DNA of 64,000 nt from Geosiphon pyriformis (Eukaryota; Glomeromycota; Glomeromycetes; Archaeosporales; Geosiphonaceae), in NCBI GenBank assembly GCA_016748015.1, contig JAAOMT010000135.1, forward strand, positions 144,097 through 208,096, given 5' to 3'. Both the position numbers and the translations under genes were made by a program. Numbering within the stretch: position 1 is the first letter of the stretch; each line of letters starts with the position of its first letter. Shown in pieces: positions 35,380 through 45,701 of the stretch. The notes beneath the pieces were generated by a model. It made no database searches and was not told the DNA's origin. It saw only the letters and a list, made by a program, of their open reading frames with translations.

Positions 35380-36500
35380 AACATGCATTCAGATTCAATA
35401 GCAGGACATTTTCATAAAGAAGCAATTATGGAAAGAATCAGAAAAAGATACTATTGGCCATCAATGTATCCAGACATCATTTAATATGTTCAGAATTGTG
35501 ATGCTTGTTAGAAAAGAAAAGAAGTAAGACCAAGTAAACCATTGAGATCAATCAAAGTGGGACAACTATTTAATCAAATTGGAATTAATTTAATCAGATC
35601 ATTAATAATAACTAGCAGAGGCAACAGATATATTGCAGTAGCCATAGATTATTTTACTAAATGGCCAGAAGCAAAAGCTATTCAAAGAGCAGATGCAGAA
35701 TCTATTGCCAAATTCGTTCATCAAGACTTAATCTGTTGACATAGATGTTCAAAAAAATTATTATCAGATCAAGGAACTCATTTTGTAAATAAAACATTAG
35801 CAGAATTAAGCCAAAGATTTGGAATCAAAAGACTATTATCATTGCCATATCATCCACAAACAAATGGATTAGTCAAAAGATTCAACAGAACATTGTGTAA
35901 AGCAATAGCCAAGATCAACCAAAAAAACCAAAACAAATGGGATTTGTTTATACCATCAGTATTATTTGCTTATTGGACAATGAAGCAAGACACTACACAA
36001 GCAATACTATTTGAACTAGTATATGGTAAAACAGCAACACTACCAGTTGAGATAGAAGTCAAAACATATTCAACAAAACTAATAACAGAAGAGAATTTCC
36101 AAAGAACATTGTTGAGAAAAACATATGACTTAATAGAGACATTAGAAAACAAACAGTGAAAAGCAGCTGATAACATCCAAAAATCACAAGAGAAACAAAA
36201 AAAAGACATGATAACCAATTACCAAATAAACCAGTTAAATTCAAAATTGAAGACAAAGTACTTCTATATCATACCAAAGTGGAAAAACAATAGAGTGGAA
36301 AATTTGATCCCAAATGAAATGGACTATTTCACATAGAAGAAATTCTTGGAAATAGAGCTTATAAATTAAGATGAGACAACAAAATCTTAGCCAAAGCAGC
36401 ACATGGTGATTGACTGAAATCATATTATCATATAGTGTCACTATCTATCAGTAATATTCCACAATTAAGAGTACACAGAATACTAGTCCAACCAGATGAA
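35380..36500 (+). pseudogene. TE1 copy C integrase with GPY/F module
   Basis: Zinc region MHSDSIAGHFHKEAIMERIR with CDAC (both His kept), GINLIRS (Asp to Asn), LLSDQGTHFVN (Asp kept), GLVKRFNRTL (Glu to Lys). The GPY/F segment reads GLFHIEEILGNRAYKLR near 36320-36375. Open stretches 35542-35739 and 35842-36159. Confidence 0.87.
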
Positions 36501-36579
36501 ATTCCATGAGATCTGGAACCAATCATAATCATTGGACTAAACATATAAAAAAAAAAAAAAAAATTGAACAATAAAAAGA

Positions 36580-37196
36580 GTATATAAAAACATGGTAGAC
36601 ATAACAAAAGACTTCAGAAAAATAGAAATTACTGATAACATCTACTTATTAGCACAACAACTCTTTAAACTAATCCAACAACAGAATATAGAAATTACTA
36701 TCAATTAACAAACCATTTGATACTGAGATACCAGAAAGATATCCAAATACAAAAGTCAAAGGAAAATAGAAATCACTATTAACAAAATGGTTCTAAAAAT
36801 AAAATTAGCAATAGAAAAACTAACAAGTATTACCATATATCAAGAGTTGACCAAAGAAACTTAGAAATAGTAGATACACAAATTTCTAAGAAACTTTTGT
36901 TATTTCTACTTGGGATAACACTTGAACATTTAGAACTTATATACAGATAAAACAAAACAATTATTCGATACAACAATACTGCAACAACTAGAACAATTTG
37001 TGAGAAAAAACAATTTAACTACACAAGCAAAAACTATTTATTGGCTACATATTGGATTTCAAAACAGACCAGAAATCTTACTTAATCCAGAATTGGACTT
37101 CATTACAATTAACCAAATGAGAAAAATAACCAACACTCAATTTGAAGAATTACAGAACAAGATAACCCAAGTAATTTTTGAAAAAGAAGTTTAAAA
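36580..37196 (+). pseudogene. TE1 copy C C-terminal extension, unrecognised
   Basis: Diverged counterpart of the copy B extension. The last 64 codons are open (37000-37194) and align with it: a helix, TIYWLHIGFQNRPEILLNPE, FITINQMRKI, and an ILEKEV/IFEKEV ending. Retention of the pattern across subfamilies with different U3 suggests past selection. Function unknown. Confidence 0.6.
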
Positions 37197-37255
37197 AATA
37201 CTTTATGACAGAAAATTAGAGTTAGGAGATTTGGGAGATTTTGATGAAGCTTAAT

Positions 37256-38095
37256 ATTAAAAAAAAGGAAATAATATTACTCATAGAATATAGGGAAAAT
37301 ATTAACATATAAATTAGCCAATCAGAAATAGCCATAGTAAATATGGAATTCCAGGAATTTCAGAATTCTCATACAAGAAATTACAGGATTCCAGAATTCC
37401 AGAAGTCTTTTCAAAAGGAATTGCAGAATTCCAGGAATTTCAGAATTTCTGGTGTGAAGAATCGAGGAATTGAGGAATTTCAATTATGTATATATAGCAG
37501 TAGTATTAGAAGTAAAAAAGACAGACCTCCCAATTTAGATTTAATCTAAGCAACATTTCACTTCACAAATATCAATAAATAATTATTTCATATCTCCAAT
37601 TCACTTTCCACTATCAACACTTCATGTTGATAACAATTGATATTTAATCACACTAGAACAATAGCTCTTGATTATGGCTATTAACAGGATACTAACTTGC
37701 AAATGCCTTGGCTTAATTTTCTTTATCTCCTTTTTATTTCTTTTTTCTTTTTTTTGTTTTGTTGTGTTTACTAATTGATTAAGGATTAAGCACTGAATTA
37801 TTGATGTTAAGGATTGCCTGGTAAAAAATCTCTGCAAGTGGGTAGAACATGTAAAAAATTATGGATTACTTCCCAAAGGATTGCTGGCCATCAAGCTAAA
37901 GAAAAAAATTGACAGAATTGCGATTCTGGGAAGCTATGGATAAACAACTATTGAATCTCTGTTTATTATACAAAGGATTTCAACTCAAAACCTTCAGATC
38001 ATCTAAAACTGTCAGAAACTATTATCAAAAAATTAACTGAGCACCAAGTTACGGGTTTGTTATTTGACTTAAGACCCAAATAATCATTTGTAACA
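37256..38095 (+). repeat. Polypurine tract and 3' LTR of TE1 copy C
   Basis: Purine tract with AAAAAAAAGGAAATAA ends at 37274. The LTR runs 37275-38095 with the GAATTCCAGGAATTTCAG array at about 37345-37480, TATATATAG near 37490 and ending TTGTAACA. It is followed by CCAG, the right target duplication. Confidence 0.88.
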
Positions 38096-38856
38096 CCAGA
38101 AATTGCTTGTCTAGAAGCTTATTAAAAATGTGTAGTTACTTTGCTGTGAAAGTCAACTTTTTTACAGAAATCTTGTCTGTAGGCTACCCTAATAATTATA
38201 ATAAGAAAAAAAATAAAAAATAAAAAAAATGTAAAAAAAATAGAATTTTAATAAGAAAAACGTTTTCTATCCAGGCTTGGAGTTACTAACAGATTACTGA
38301 AATTGGTAGCTAATCAATTTCAAAATATTAGTTGTGTTAAGGGAATTTCAAGTGTAATAATCAAAGAATTTGGTTTTTGAATATTTAATTTTTATTTGAA
38401 TATGTAAAAAGTAATTTGTTTTAATTAAGATATCTAAAGTAAGATACTATGATAAAATACTATAAAAAAATATATTTTCTTGAAAAAAAAAGCTCTTCTT
38501 TTATACATTTTGTTGTAATACTAGTCTTTGAACTTGCACTTTTCTTTTTGCTCTAATTTCAGTGAATTAAAGATACATTTTGATAAACTACAAGTTATTT
38601 CTACAAACTATTGATTATTTTGGCCAATTTTCATTAATTTCGGAGAATTTTGACTATATTAAATGGTTTAGAGTATTGTGTAATTTAATCATCTTAATTT
38701 CTATGATACAAATTGGGTTATTAATTAGATAATGATATTTGATAATTTAATTAAATAATGAATAATAATTAAAATAATAATAATATATGCTAATTAATAA
38801 TAGAAATTATGAGAGTAATTTCATGCTAATTAATAGCTAAAATTCTACTGGTAACA
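38096..38856 (-). repeat. LTR3c, right piece
   Basis: Continues 27897-28119 after removal of copy C and ends CTACTGGTAACA. Right duplication ATCA (38857-38860) against ATGA on the left. Together the pieces make about 980 bp, the normal LTR3 length. Confidence 0.88.
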
Positions 38857-39397
38857 ATCAATATGGATTCAATGTGCAAGATTAGTCTCATAAAATATCT
38901 TAGTCACTATATTTTTTAAAAGATAATTGGAAAATCTGAAGGTAGAAGAATAGTTCATACTGTTAACAAATGATCACATATTGGTATAATTTTATGTCTC
39001 ATATTAACACTCTTAAAATTTAATATCAGGTATTAGATGTACTCTTCAGTCATGTTTTATTTAATAATTTTTAAATACTACAATTATACATTTCAAAAAA
39101 AGGGTAAGAAATAACCAACAAGTAATCTTTTATCCCAAAATATTTAGATACTTAAAGATAAAAAAGAAAAATTAGTGATAAGAGAATAATTAAGATAAAA
39201 GTTGTTATTTTATTTATTTATTTTCTTTAATTTTTACATACTTTTCTACAGTTAAGAGATTCATTGCTTATATAGCTATCAAAAGTGGTTAATAATCAGG
39301 TCAATAATTACTATCTAAAAATAGAGTGGCTAATTATGTAACATTAGTGACTAATACATGTAATAATTAATAAAAAGTATAAGTTTCAATCATAACA
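38857..39397 (-). repeat. 5' LTR of TE2, right piece
   Basis: Continues 27792-27896; matches 8817-9462. Ends CATAACA, followed by GTAT, the TE2 duplication. The U3 array is reduced to about two 12-bp units. Confidence 0.88.
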
Positions 39398-39414
39398 GTA
39401 TCTTTACTAAGAAA

Positions 39415-41120
39415 TCTACTAAGTTCCATAAGCTAGAAATTTTGGTGTTAAAAATTGTCAAGTCTTTGCATGAGGGCATTAATAGTGTTTTTGAATCTTT
39501 AATAAGTCATTGGACATCTTTGGATATTGATAAAGCTTTGCTTATTCTGGCTCTGTTGAATTCTGATGCAGATCTTAGTTGTGTATGTTTGGCTCTTTTT
39601 AGTATAAAGAAATCATATTATACCTCCAAGTTTGCTGAGTCTTTACAAACTAAAGAGTGTTGGATTAGGTCAGTTATCAATAAATGGATAAAAAGTTTTG
39701 AAATCAATAAGAATTATACAATTAGAAGCATGCTGGAGCATTCTTTTCAGAAGATGGTTTTGAATTATCTAGTTGTTGAGAATAAACTGATTTTAGAATC
39801 TAATCTGGTTAAGGCCAAGATGAATGTAATTATGGAGAGCTGAACTAAGAAGCATAAAGTGGTGGCAGATTTATTTAATAATTGGTTTTGTTAATATTGG
39901 TCTTTGAAGTACATTTTTGATAAAGCTTTTTTAGATGTGATGTGTTTAGTCAGTTTAGATAAGTTGTTTAGTGTGGTTTCTAATCTGCTTAATGGCAAAG
40001 CTGTTGATTTTTTTGAAATATCAAATAAACTTTAGAAGCATTATGACAAATCAGTTTTGGATATGCTTTTGGTGCTTTTGAATTTTTGTTTGTCTAGTAA
40101 ATTGGTGCTCAATGCTTGGAAAGAAACTTGAGTCTTGATGATTCTCAAGTCTTATAAGTAAGAGAGAGTTTTTATGAATATTTGCTCTATTGTTTTAATT
40201 GAAACTGCCTGTAAAATCTTTTTTAAGATTTTCTCAAACAGGATCTCTTTGGCATACAGTGCTTATAATGTGTTATAAGGGGACAATTTCTTAGTTTTAA
40301 AGAGTATATTGATACAATCTTCTATTTTTGCTATTGGTTCAGTTATTAAGAATGCTTTAGAGAAAAATTGCGAACTTTGGCTGGTTTTGTAGAACATGCA
40401 AAAAACCTACAATTTTGTTAGATAGAAGTATCTTAAAAAGAGCTTGGTTAGAATAAAAATATGTAACAAGTTTATTAGATTTTTTTGTGACATTCACAAT
40501 AATCATGTTAACAGAGTTATAATTGATTTTAGATTAACAGATGAATATCAAATATATGATAGTCTGGATTAAGGAAAGGTGTTTTCACTTCTTCTCTGGC
40601 ACATATTTTATGATCTTTTTTTGTGTAAAATTAAAAGACAAAGAAGCATATGTAAATACAGATTGAACTTTTATTTCATTCCTAAAACTGGTTGTATAGA
40701 ATTTTAGACTGAATTGTCTTTTTTTTTCACTGCTGGTGTTTTTGTCAATGATACTATTTGGGTTGGTAGCAGTCAGACTGCAACCCAATACATTCTCAAT
40801 ATTGCTAATGAATTTTTTGGATCAATGACATTTCTATAAACAATAACAAAATAGTGGTCATTCTTATTAATTATAGAATTAAAAGCTCTTTATTATCTAT
40901 TAGTAGTTTGCCTATTTTTATTGTCAAAAAGGGGAAATCCTATTATTACCTGGGTATTTTTTTGTTTATTAAAAAACTGTTAAAGTCTAGCTTAGCCAAA
41001 GCACATTCAAATGTCTGGTTTTTTTTCAACTTTGTTTTAATAAAAACCATTTCAAATAAACAGCTTTCTTATTTAGTGTTAGCAGTTCTTTATCCTATTG
41101 TTGATTATTAAACACAATTC
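39415..41120 (+). pseudogene. LINE-alpha copy 1 reverse transcriptase
   Basis: The first 134 codons are open (39442-39843): a helical lead-in, then RT fragments with NKLXKHYDKSVLDMLLVLLN, WKETXVLMILKSYK and LIETACKIFFKIFSNRIS. The active site at 40741-40752 reads FVND (first Asp is Asn) followed by TIWVGSSQTATQYI. The 85-codon stretch 40854-41111 covers the post-palm region (YYLGIFLFIKKLLKSSLAKA). Stops every 50-150 codons. Confidence 0.88.
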
Positions 41121-41799
41121 AGTTTTGTGCTTATTAATATATACAACAAGTAGAATACTATGATCTGCAGAAGTCTGAAGTTAAAGACCAGTTTGCCTCT
41201 CAATTTCTTTAGTAATGTGTTATATCATCTTTTTTTATATGGTCTTAAGACTTTTGAACAAGTTTAAGTGGAAAACATGCTGGTCTCCATAATATGATTT
41301 GTGAATTCTGATGAGATTTTGGATTATTTATTTTTTCACAGGTCTTATGACTTACAAGCTTTATGCTGGTATCTAGTGTATTCTTTGAGTTTTCTAGCTC
41401 ACATCAGGGTCAGTCCATATAATAACTTTTTGGCAGGTGTGTTTTTTATAAGTACAATTTATTCTTGGGTGTTTAATAAACAATACTTTTCATTTTTAGG
41501 ATGATACTTTCATGTTAGTAGTGCTTGGTGAGTCTAATTTCTTTAGGTTTTTCTTTTTGCTTTAGTAATATGGCATTGCTTTTGTAAAACAGCTTTATAG
41601 TTATAGTAATGCTATTTTTGATTAGAAAATCTTCAAATGTTAGAAGAAATTAGATCCACATGACTCTATTCCTGACTGGTTCAGGCTTTCTGTTGATTAC
41701 CTGAATGGTGTTGTTTCTACTTTTACCTGCTCATTTTCTTCAGATGTATTTGAATTCTTAAATGTTTTAGAGTCTTATGAGTTTGGGTTAGTTTATAAT

Positions 41800-42720
41800 C
41801 ATTTGTTGGATGTTATATCTAACAGCCTTTCTATTTATATGAATGGATCTTTAAAAAACTTAGAAAGTATTAACATAAGGACTGGTGCAGCAGTTTTTTT
41901 TGAGAATATAAGGTTGGATTTGGGGGTTAAGGTCTTTGGTTTGATGTCTTTTACTTTGGTGGAATTGCAGGCTATTGCTTTGACTCTTAAATGTGTTTTT
42001 TCTTGAAGCTTAATTCATCTTTTTACAGACAATCAAGCTGTCTTGGATGCATGTAAGTCGGAATTGAGTCTAATGTGTCCAGATTTTCAGAATTGGTGTT
42101 GAATTAAGTGTCAGCATATTGTGAATATAATTAGAAAAAAGAATATAAATATTAGTTAACACAAAGTGAAAGATCATTTAGAAGTCTTAGATAATAAACA
42201 TGCTGATATACTTGCTAACACTGCTTTTCTTTTTTTCTGGTATCTTTCTTTCTTGCTTGGAAAAGCATTGCATTTTGGCTAAAGATAATGTCATTTCTGA
42301 TAATCTTAGACATTTTGTTCATGAAGTCTTTTGAGTTATTTATTATACATGTTGGGAAGTTGGTTTTGGTTTTAAAGTTTTGAATAATAATTTGCTCTTG
42401 AACATTGATTGGCTTAGCTCATCTTTGGTGTAACATTCTAATTCACATATGGTTGTTGGTTTTACTAGTAAATTTACTGTTAGTGCTTATACATACTTCA
42501 TGAAAGCTTTATATTATTGGCTACCTGTCACTGTTTGAAAACACTTATATAACAAGTGTTACTCCAGTGTGTTATGTTTGTATTGTGACAAGGTTGAAAT
42601 TTTAGACCATGTTTTTTCTTGTGTAGTTGATAATTCTGTTTACTGTCAATTGTTGAATGCCTATGTAACTGCTTGGGGTGTGATTTTTAGTCTCTTTTTT
42701 TTTTCATGTGTATCTTAATT
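41800..42720 (+). pseudogene. LINE-alpha copy 1 RNase H and C-terminal zinc motif
   Basis: RNase H: SIYMNGSLKN (catalytic Asp to Asn), LVELQAIALTLK (Glu kept), LFTDNQAVLDA (Asp kept), KHADILANTA (Asp kept). Then about 42560-42640 reads CLYCDKVEILDHVFSC, the CCHC near the LINE C-terminus that is thought to bind nucleic acid. The homologue at 52691-52975 is cleaner. Confidence 0.83.
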
Positions 42721-43247
42721 GTTGTTCTTCTGTGTTATAAATACTACAATATATTTGGCTCTATATAAAAACTTTGTTTTTAGAAATTGGTTTTAGAAGG
42801 CTGTATCTGTTTTCAGTGGTTCCAAAATAGCAGTTCAGAAGGTTGTAAACTTTGTGCATAACTTCTGTCTCACTTTCAGAACTGAGATTTGGTTGGTCTA
42901 AGCTAAACATTATGCTTTCATAGAAAAGAATAGGCTTATATTAATTGATGATTTGGCTTTAGTTTTGGTTTCTGGGCTGTCTTCAGTGCTTTTTGCTGGT
43001 ATGATTAAGTTGTTGAGAATTACTAAAGCATTTGGAGTTGGTTTTGGTTTTCATAAATGTAGTTTGTTTTTTTAGGTATTAGGAACTCAGTCTTGGTTTA
43101 TGTAAGTACTTAGTGTTGTTCTGATTGGCCCAAATGATTGGTTATATGTAAAAAATACATAATTTACACTTAATTTAGATCAATTTTTGATGTATAGTAT
43201 TAGGCAGTATTTGAACTTCACTTATTAAATAAATAAATAAATAAATA

Positions 43248-43554
43248 TATTTTGGCAAACTAAAAATATATTTTATTAAACTACAAGTTATTTTTGCAAA
43301 CTATAAATTATTTTAATAAACTGTTAAATATTTTGTTAAATTATTAAATATTTTAACAAATTTTGAATATTATATAATTCAATATATTATATGATTTAAT
43401 TATTACAATTTTTGTTATATTTATGTTCTATATAAATTAAATTATTAATAAATTGAGAATTTAAGTAATTTAATAAAATAATAAGTAATAAATTAATAAT
43501 AAAAATTATAAAATAATTTTATGTTAAATAATATTTTAAATTTTACTGATAATA
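43248..43554 (-). repeat. LTR3e, truncated and heavily decayed
   Basis: Recognisable order: TATATTTTATTAAACTACAAG, TATTTTAATAAACTGTT..., ending TTTTACTGATAATA, compared with TTCTACTGGTAACA in LTR3c. The 5' two thirds are absent next to the LINE tail. CG steps present in the other LTR3 copies have all gone. Confidence 0.7.
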
Positions 43555-43693
43555 CTAATTAATAAGCTGGTTTTTTTTGTTTTTATTATTAATATTATTA
43601 TTATCTTTTTGCAAATAATTAGAAAAACTAAAAAATTAAAAAAACAATAGCAGTAATTTGTGTTTACTATTATTATACTAAAATTTTTTGTGG

Positions 43694-44360
43694 TGTTACA
43701 AATAATTATTTGGGATGTTAAAACAAATAACAAATCCATAACTTAGTACTTAATAATTGGTAATATTGGTAATTTTTGAAGGTTTTGAAGTCTAAAAGTT
43801 TTGGTTAAGTCTTTTGTATAATAAACAAAAATTTAATTGATGGTTTCTTTCATGAATTTTTTTTTAACATGATGACCAGTTTATTCTAATAGTTATATTC
43901 TTTTAATAAACTATTTTTAAATTTTTACTCTTATTTCTGGATTTTTTATTAGGCTATCTTTGACATTAAATACTTAGTATTTAATTCTTTTAATTAATTA
44001 GCAAACAACAAAAAAATGAAATAAAAAAAAAGAAAAAAAAAGAAAAAAGAAAAATAAGAAATTAATATTCTGTCAATAGCCATAATTAAAAGCTATTGGT
44101 CTAGTATAATTAAGTATTAGATTTTATTAACATGGAGTGTTGATAGAATAAAATGAATTAATATTTTTTTAATCAAATAATAATAACATGAATTCAATAA
44201 TAATAAATAATTTTATTAATATAAGAATAATTTTACTTCAAGTTATAGAAAACTATTTTTTAAAGGAAAGAGTATTGTTCTAAATTAATATAAACTTTAT
44301 TGAATTCTCTTGGAATTACTTTTTTTGCTTTTAATATTTTTATTATATATATATAATTTA
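43694..44360 (-). repeat. TE1-type LTR, decayed (LTR1d)
   Basis: Plus strand begins TGTTACAAATAATTATTTGGGATG and follows the copy B LTR to about the TATA region. It then gives way to TE2 coding sequence at 44361. It has no U3 dyad array and no adjoining TE1 internal region. 43555-43693 between LTR3e and this LTR is AT-rich with nothing recognised. Confidence 0.7.
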
Positions 44361-44465
44361 TAATACTTGAAGTGAAATAAGTTTTGTATTCAAGAAACCA
44401 AATCTTTGTATAAGAGTTTTGGCTTTTTTAGCAATAATCAAAACTCTTAAAACATCTAATTATAT
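44361..44465 (-). pseudogene. TE2 C-terminal domain fragment (outer copy)
   Basis: About 105 bp matching 45246-45350 and 9588-9680 (TTTTGTATTCAAGAAA, TTTGGCTTTTTTAGCAATA). It stops exactly where a TE2 LTR starts, so a TE2 element has entered another TE2 copy. Confidence 0.7.
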
Positions 44466-45119
44466 TGTTACAAGTTGGAGTAACAAGCTAATGAATAGCA
44501 AAGAGGAACAAGATTGTAAGGTGATGAAAAAAATCAAAGAAAATTCAACTTCAAAGAGCAAATTGAATAAGTATGGATTCAATGTGCAAGATCAGTCTCA
44601 TAAAATATTTTAGTTACTATACTTTTTAAAAGATAACTGGGGAATTTGAAGGTAAAGAGATAGTCTGTACTGTCAACAAATGATCATGCCTGTTATAATT
44701 CTATGCCTCATATCAGCACTCTTAGAATTCAATATCAGGTATCAGATGTACTCTTCAGTCACACTTTATTCAATAATCTTTAAATGCTACAATTATACAA
44801 GTTAGGAAAAGGATAGATAAATGCCAACAAGTAATCTTTTATCCCAAGATGTTTAGATACTTGAAAATAAGGAAAGAAAAATTAGCAATAAGAAAAGAAT
44901 TGAGATGAAGTTGTTATTTTATTTTATTTCTTTCTTTGATTCCTACATGTTTTTCTACAGCTAAGAAATTTATCACTTATATAACTATCAAAAATAGTCA
45001 ATGATCAGGTCAACAATTAGATCAATAATCACTTTCTAAAAATAGAGTGGCTAATTTATATAACATCAGTGGCTAATACATGTAATAATTAATAAGAAGT
45101 ATAAGTTTCAACTATAATA
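44466..45119 (-). repeat. TE2 LTR (second locus)
   Basis: 654 bp, plus edges TGTTACAAGTTGG and ACTATAATA. Three U3 12-bp units near 44998-45036. It is followed by TE2 internal sequence, so it is a 3' LTR. Confidence 0.82.
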
Positions 45120-45545
45120 TCATCCTCTTCAAAGAGATTGAACTCCAGTAAAATCAAGCTATTCATAATGTAATCTAATTGAAGAGTTTTATTTAACTCA
45201 AGGCTAATTAGTTTGTTAAAGTCTTTTGTGGATAGGATATATAATACTTGAGATGAAATGAGTTTTGTATCTAAAAGACTAAATCTTTGTATTAGAGTTT
45301 TGGCTCTTTTAGCAATAGTTAAAACTCTTGGAACATCTAATTGTATAATGCCCAAAATTTTTGCTTGTATCTCTAAAATTGTTTTCTTTATGAGTTTCAT
45401 ATTCTCTATGATTTCACCAAAGCAACCATAAAGTTTTAATTGCCTTCTATATGACAAGTTTTTGTCTATGGATAAGATTTTTTGGAGTGTTTTTTCAATT
45501 GTGCTAAAAGATGGAAGTATAGCTGCTATTATTTTATTTTATTTT
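45089..45545 (-). pseudogene. TE2 C-terminal domain, second copy
   Basis: 122 open codons (45089-45457): RRQLKLYGCFGEIIENMKLI, IQLDVPRVLTIAKRAKTLIQ, YILSTKDFNKLISLEL, FEEDDIIVETYTSY. The stop lies inside the LTR, about 30 bases past its edge. It matches 9433-9790 and is better preserved, so it is the best sequence for a domain search. The rest of the element is missing to the right. Confidence 0.7.
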
Positions 45546-45701
45546 GTTAATGTGTAGTCACACTGGTCTTTTATTAGTTTAGCCATACTCAAAAAGTATG
45601 GCTTTTTTATAAAGCCAACTCACTCAATAAAACTAATTACAAGATATGACTAACCACTAAGTAGTTATGCCTAACTACATACTAGTATAACCAGAAAATC
45701 T
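45546..45701. other. Palindrome-rich non-coding segment
   Basis: Contains AGCCATACT...AGTATGGCT (45581-45603) with a five-base loop, and TAGTTATGCCTAACTA about 70 bases on. No coding signal. It could be the end of a Helitron or a small inverted-repeat element between TE2 and the next LINE. Identity uncertain. Confidence 0.4.

Larger units (their letters stand above)
28120..38095 (+). mobile_element. TE1 copy C: full-length element inserted in LTR3c
   Basis: 9,976 bp with LTRs 28120-28930 and 37275-38095, and target duplication TCAG (28116-28119)/CCAG (38096-38099). Internal order as in copy B, but the U3 repeat type and C-terminal region differ, so it is a diverged subfamily. Confidence 0.93.
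8712..39397 (-). mobile_element. TE2: Ty3/gypsy-type element inserted in LINE-alpha and itself carrying nested insertions
   Basis: Full-length minus-strand element flanked by GTGT (8708-8711) and GTAT (39398-39401). LTRs are TG...CA-type with decay. Own sequence is about 7.7 kb after removing TE1 copy B (13557-24602), LTR3b (26110-27092) and LTR3c with TE1 copy C (27897-38856) and their duplications. Order along the minus strand: 5' LTR, PBS, gag, protease, RT, RNase H, integrase, an extra C-terminal domain, 3' LTR. Confidence 0.9.
39398..43247 (+). mobile_element. LINE-alpha copy 1, right part (RT, RNase H, C-terminal CCHC, 3' tail)
   Basis: Resumes the LINE cut at 8711. The 3' UTR ends in CTTATTAAATAAATAAATAAATA (about 43224-43247). 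The copy at 52113-54680 shows a homologous 3' UTR (GATGTATAGT, TTAAATGAATAAAA), which defines the element's 3' terminus. Beyond it lies a degraded LTR3 piece. Confidence 0.9.

Noticed and set aside
38857-39343. TE2 LTR ending at GTAACA (39343)
   Set aside because: The following 54 bases also align between LTR copies, and only the edge at 39397 gives a TG...CA end with a target duplication (GTGT/GTAT).
39398-43247. Independent 5'-truncated LINE insertion
   Set aside because: It begins exactly at the codon after the break at 8711, in frame, with the TE2 duplication between; it is the same copy as 5674-8711.
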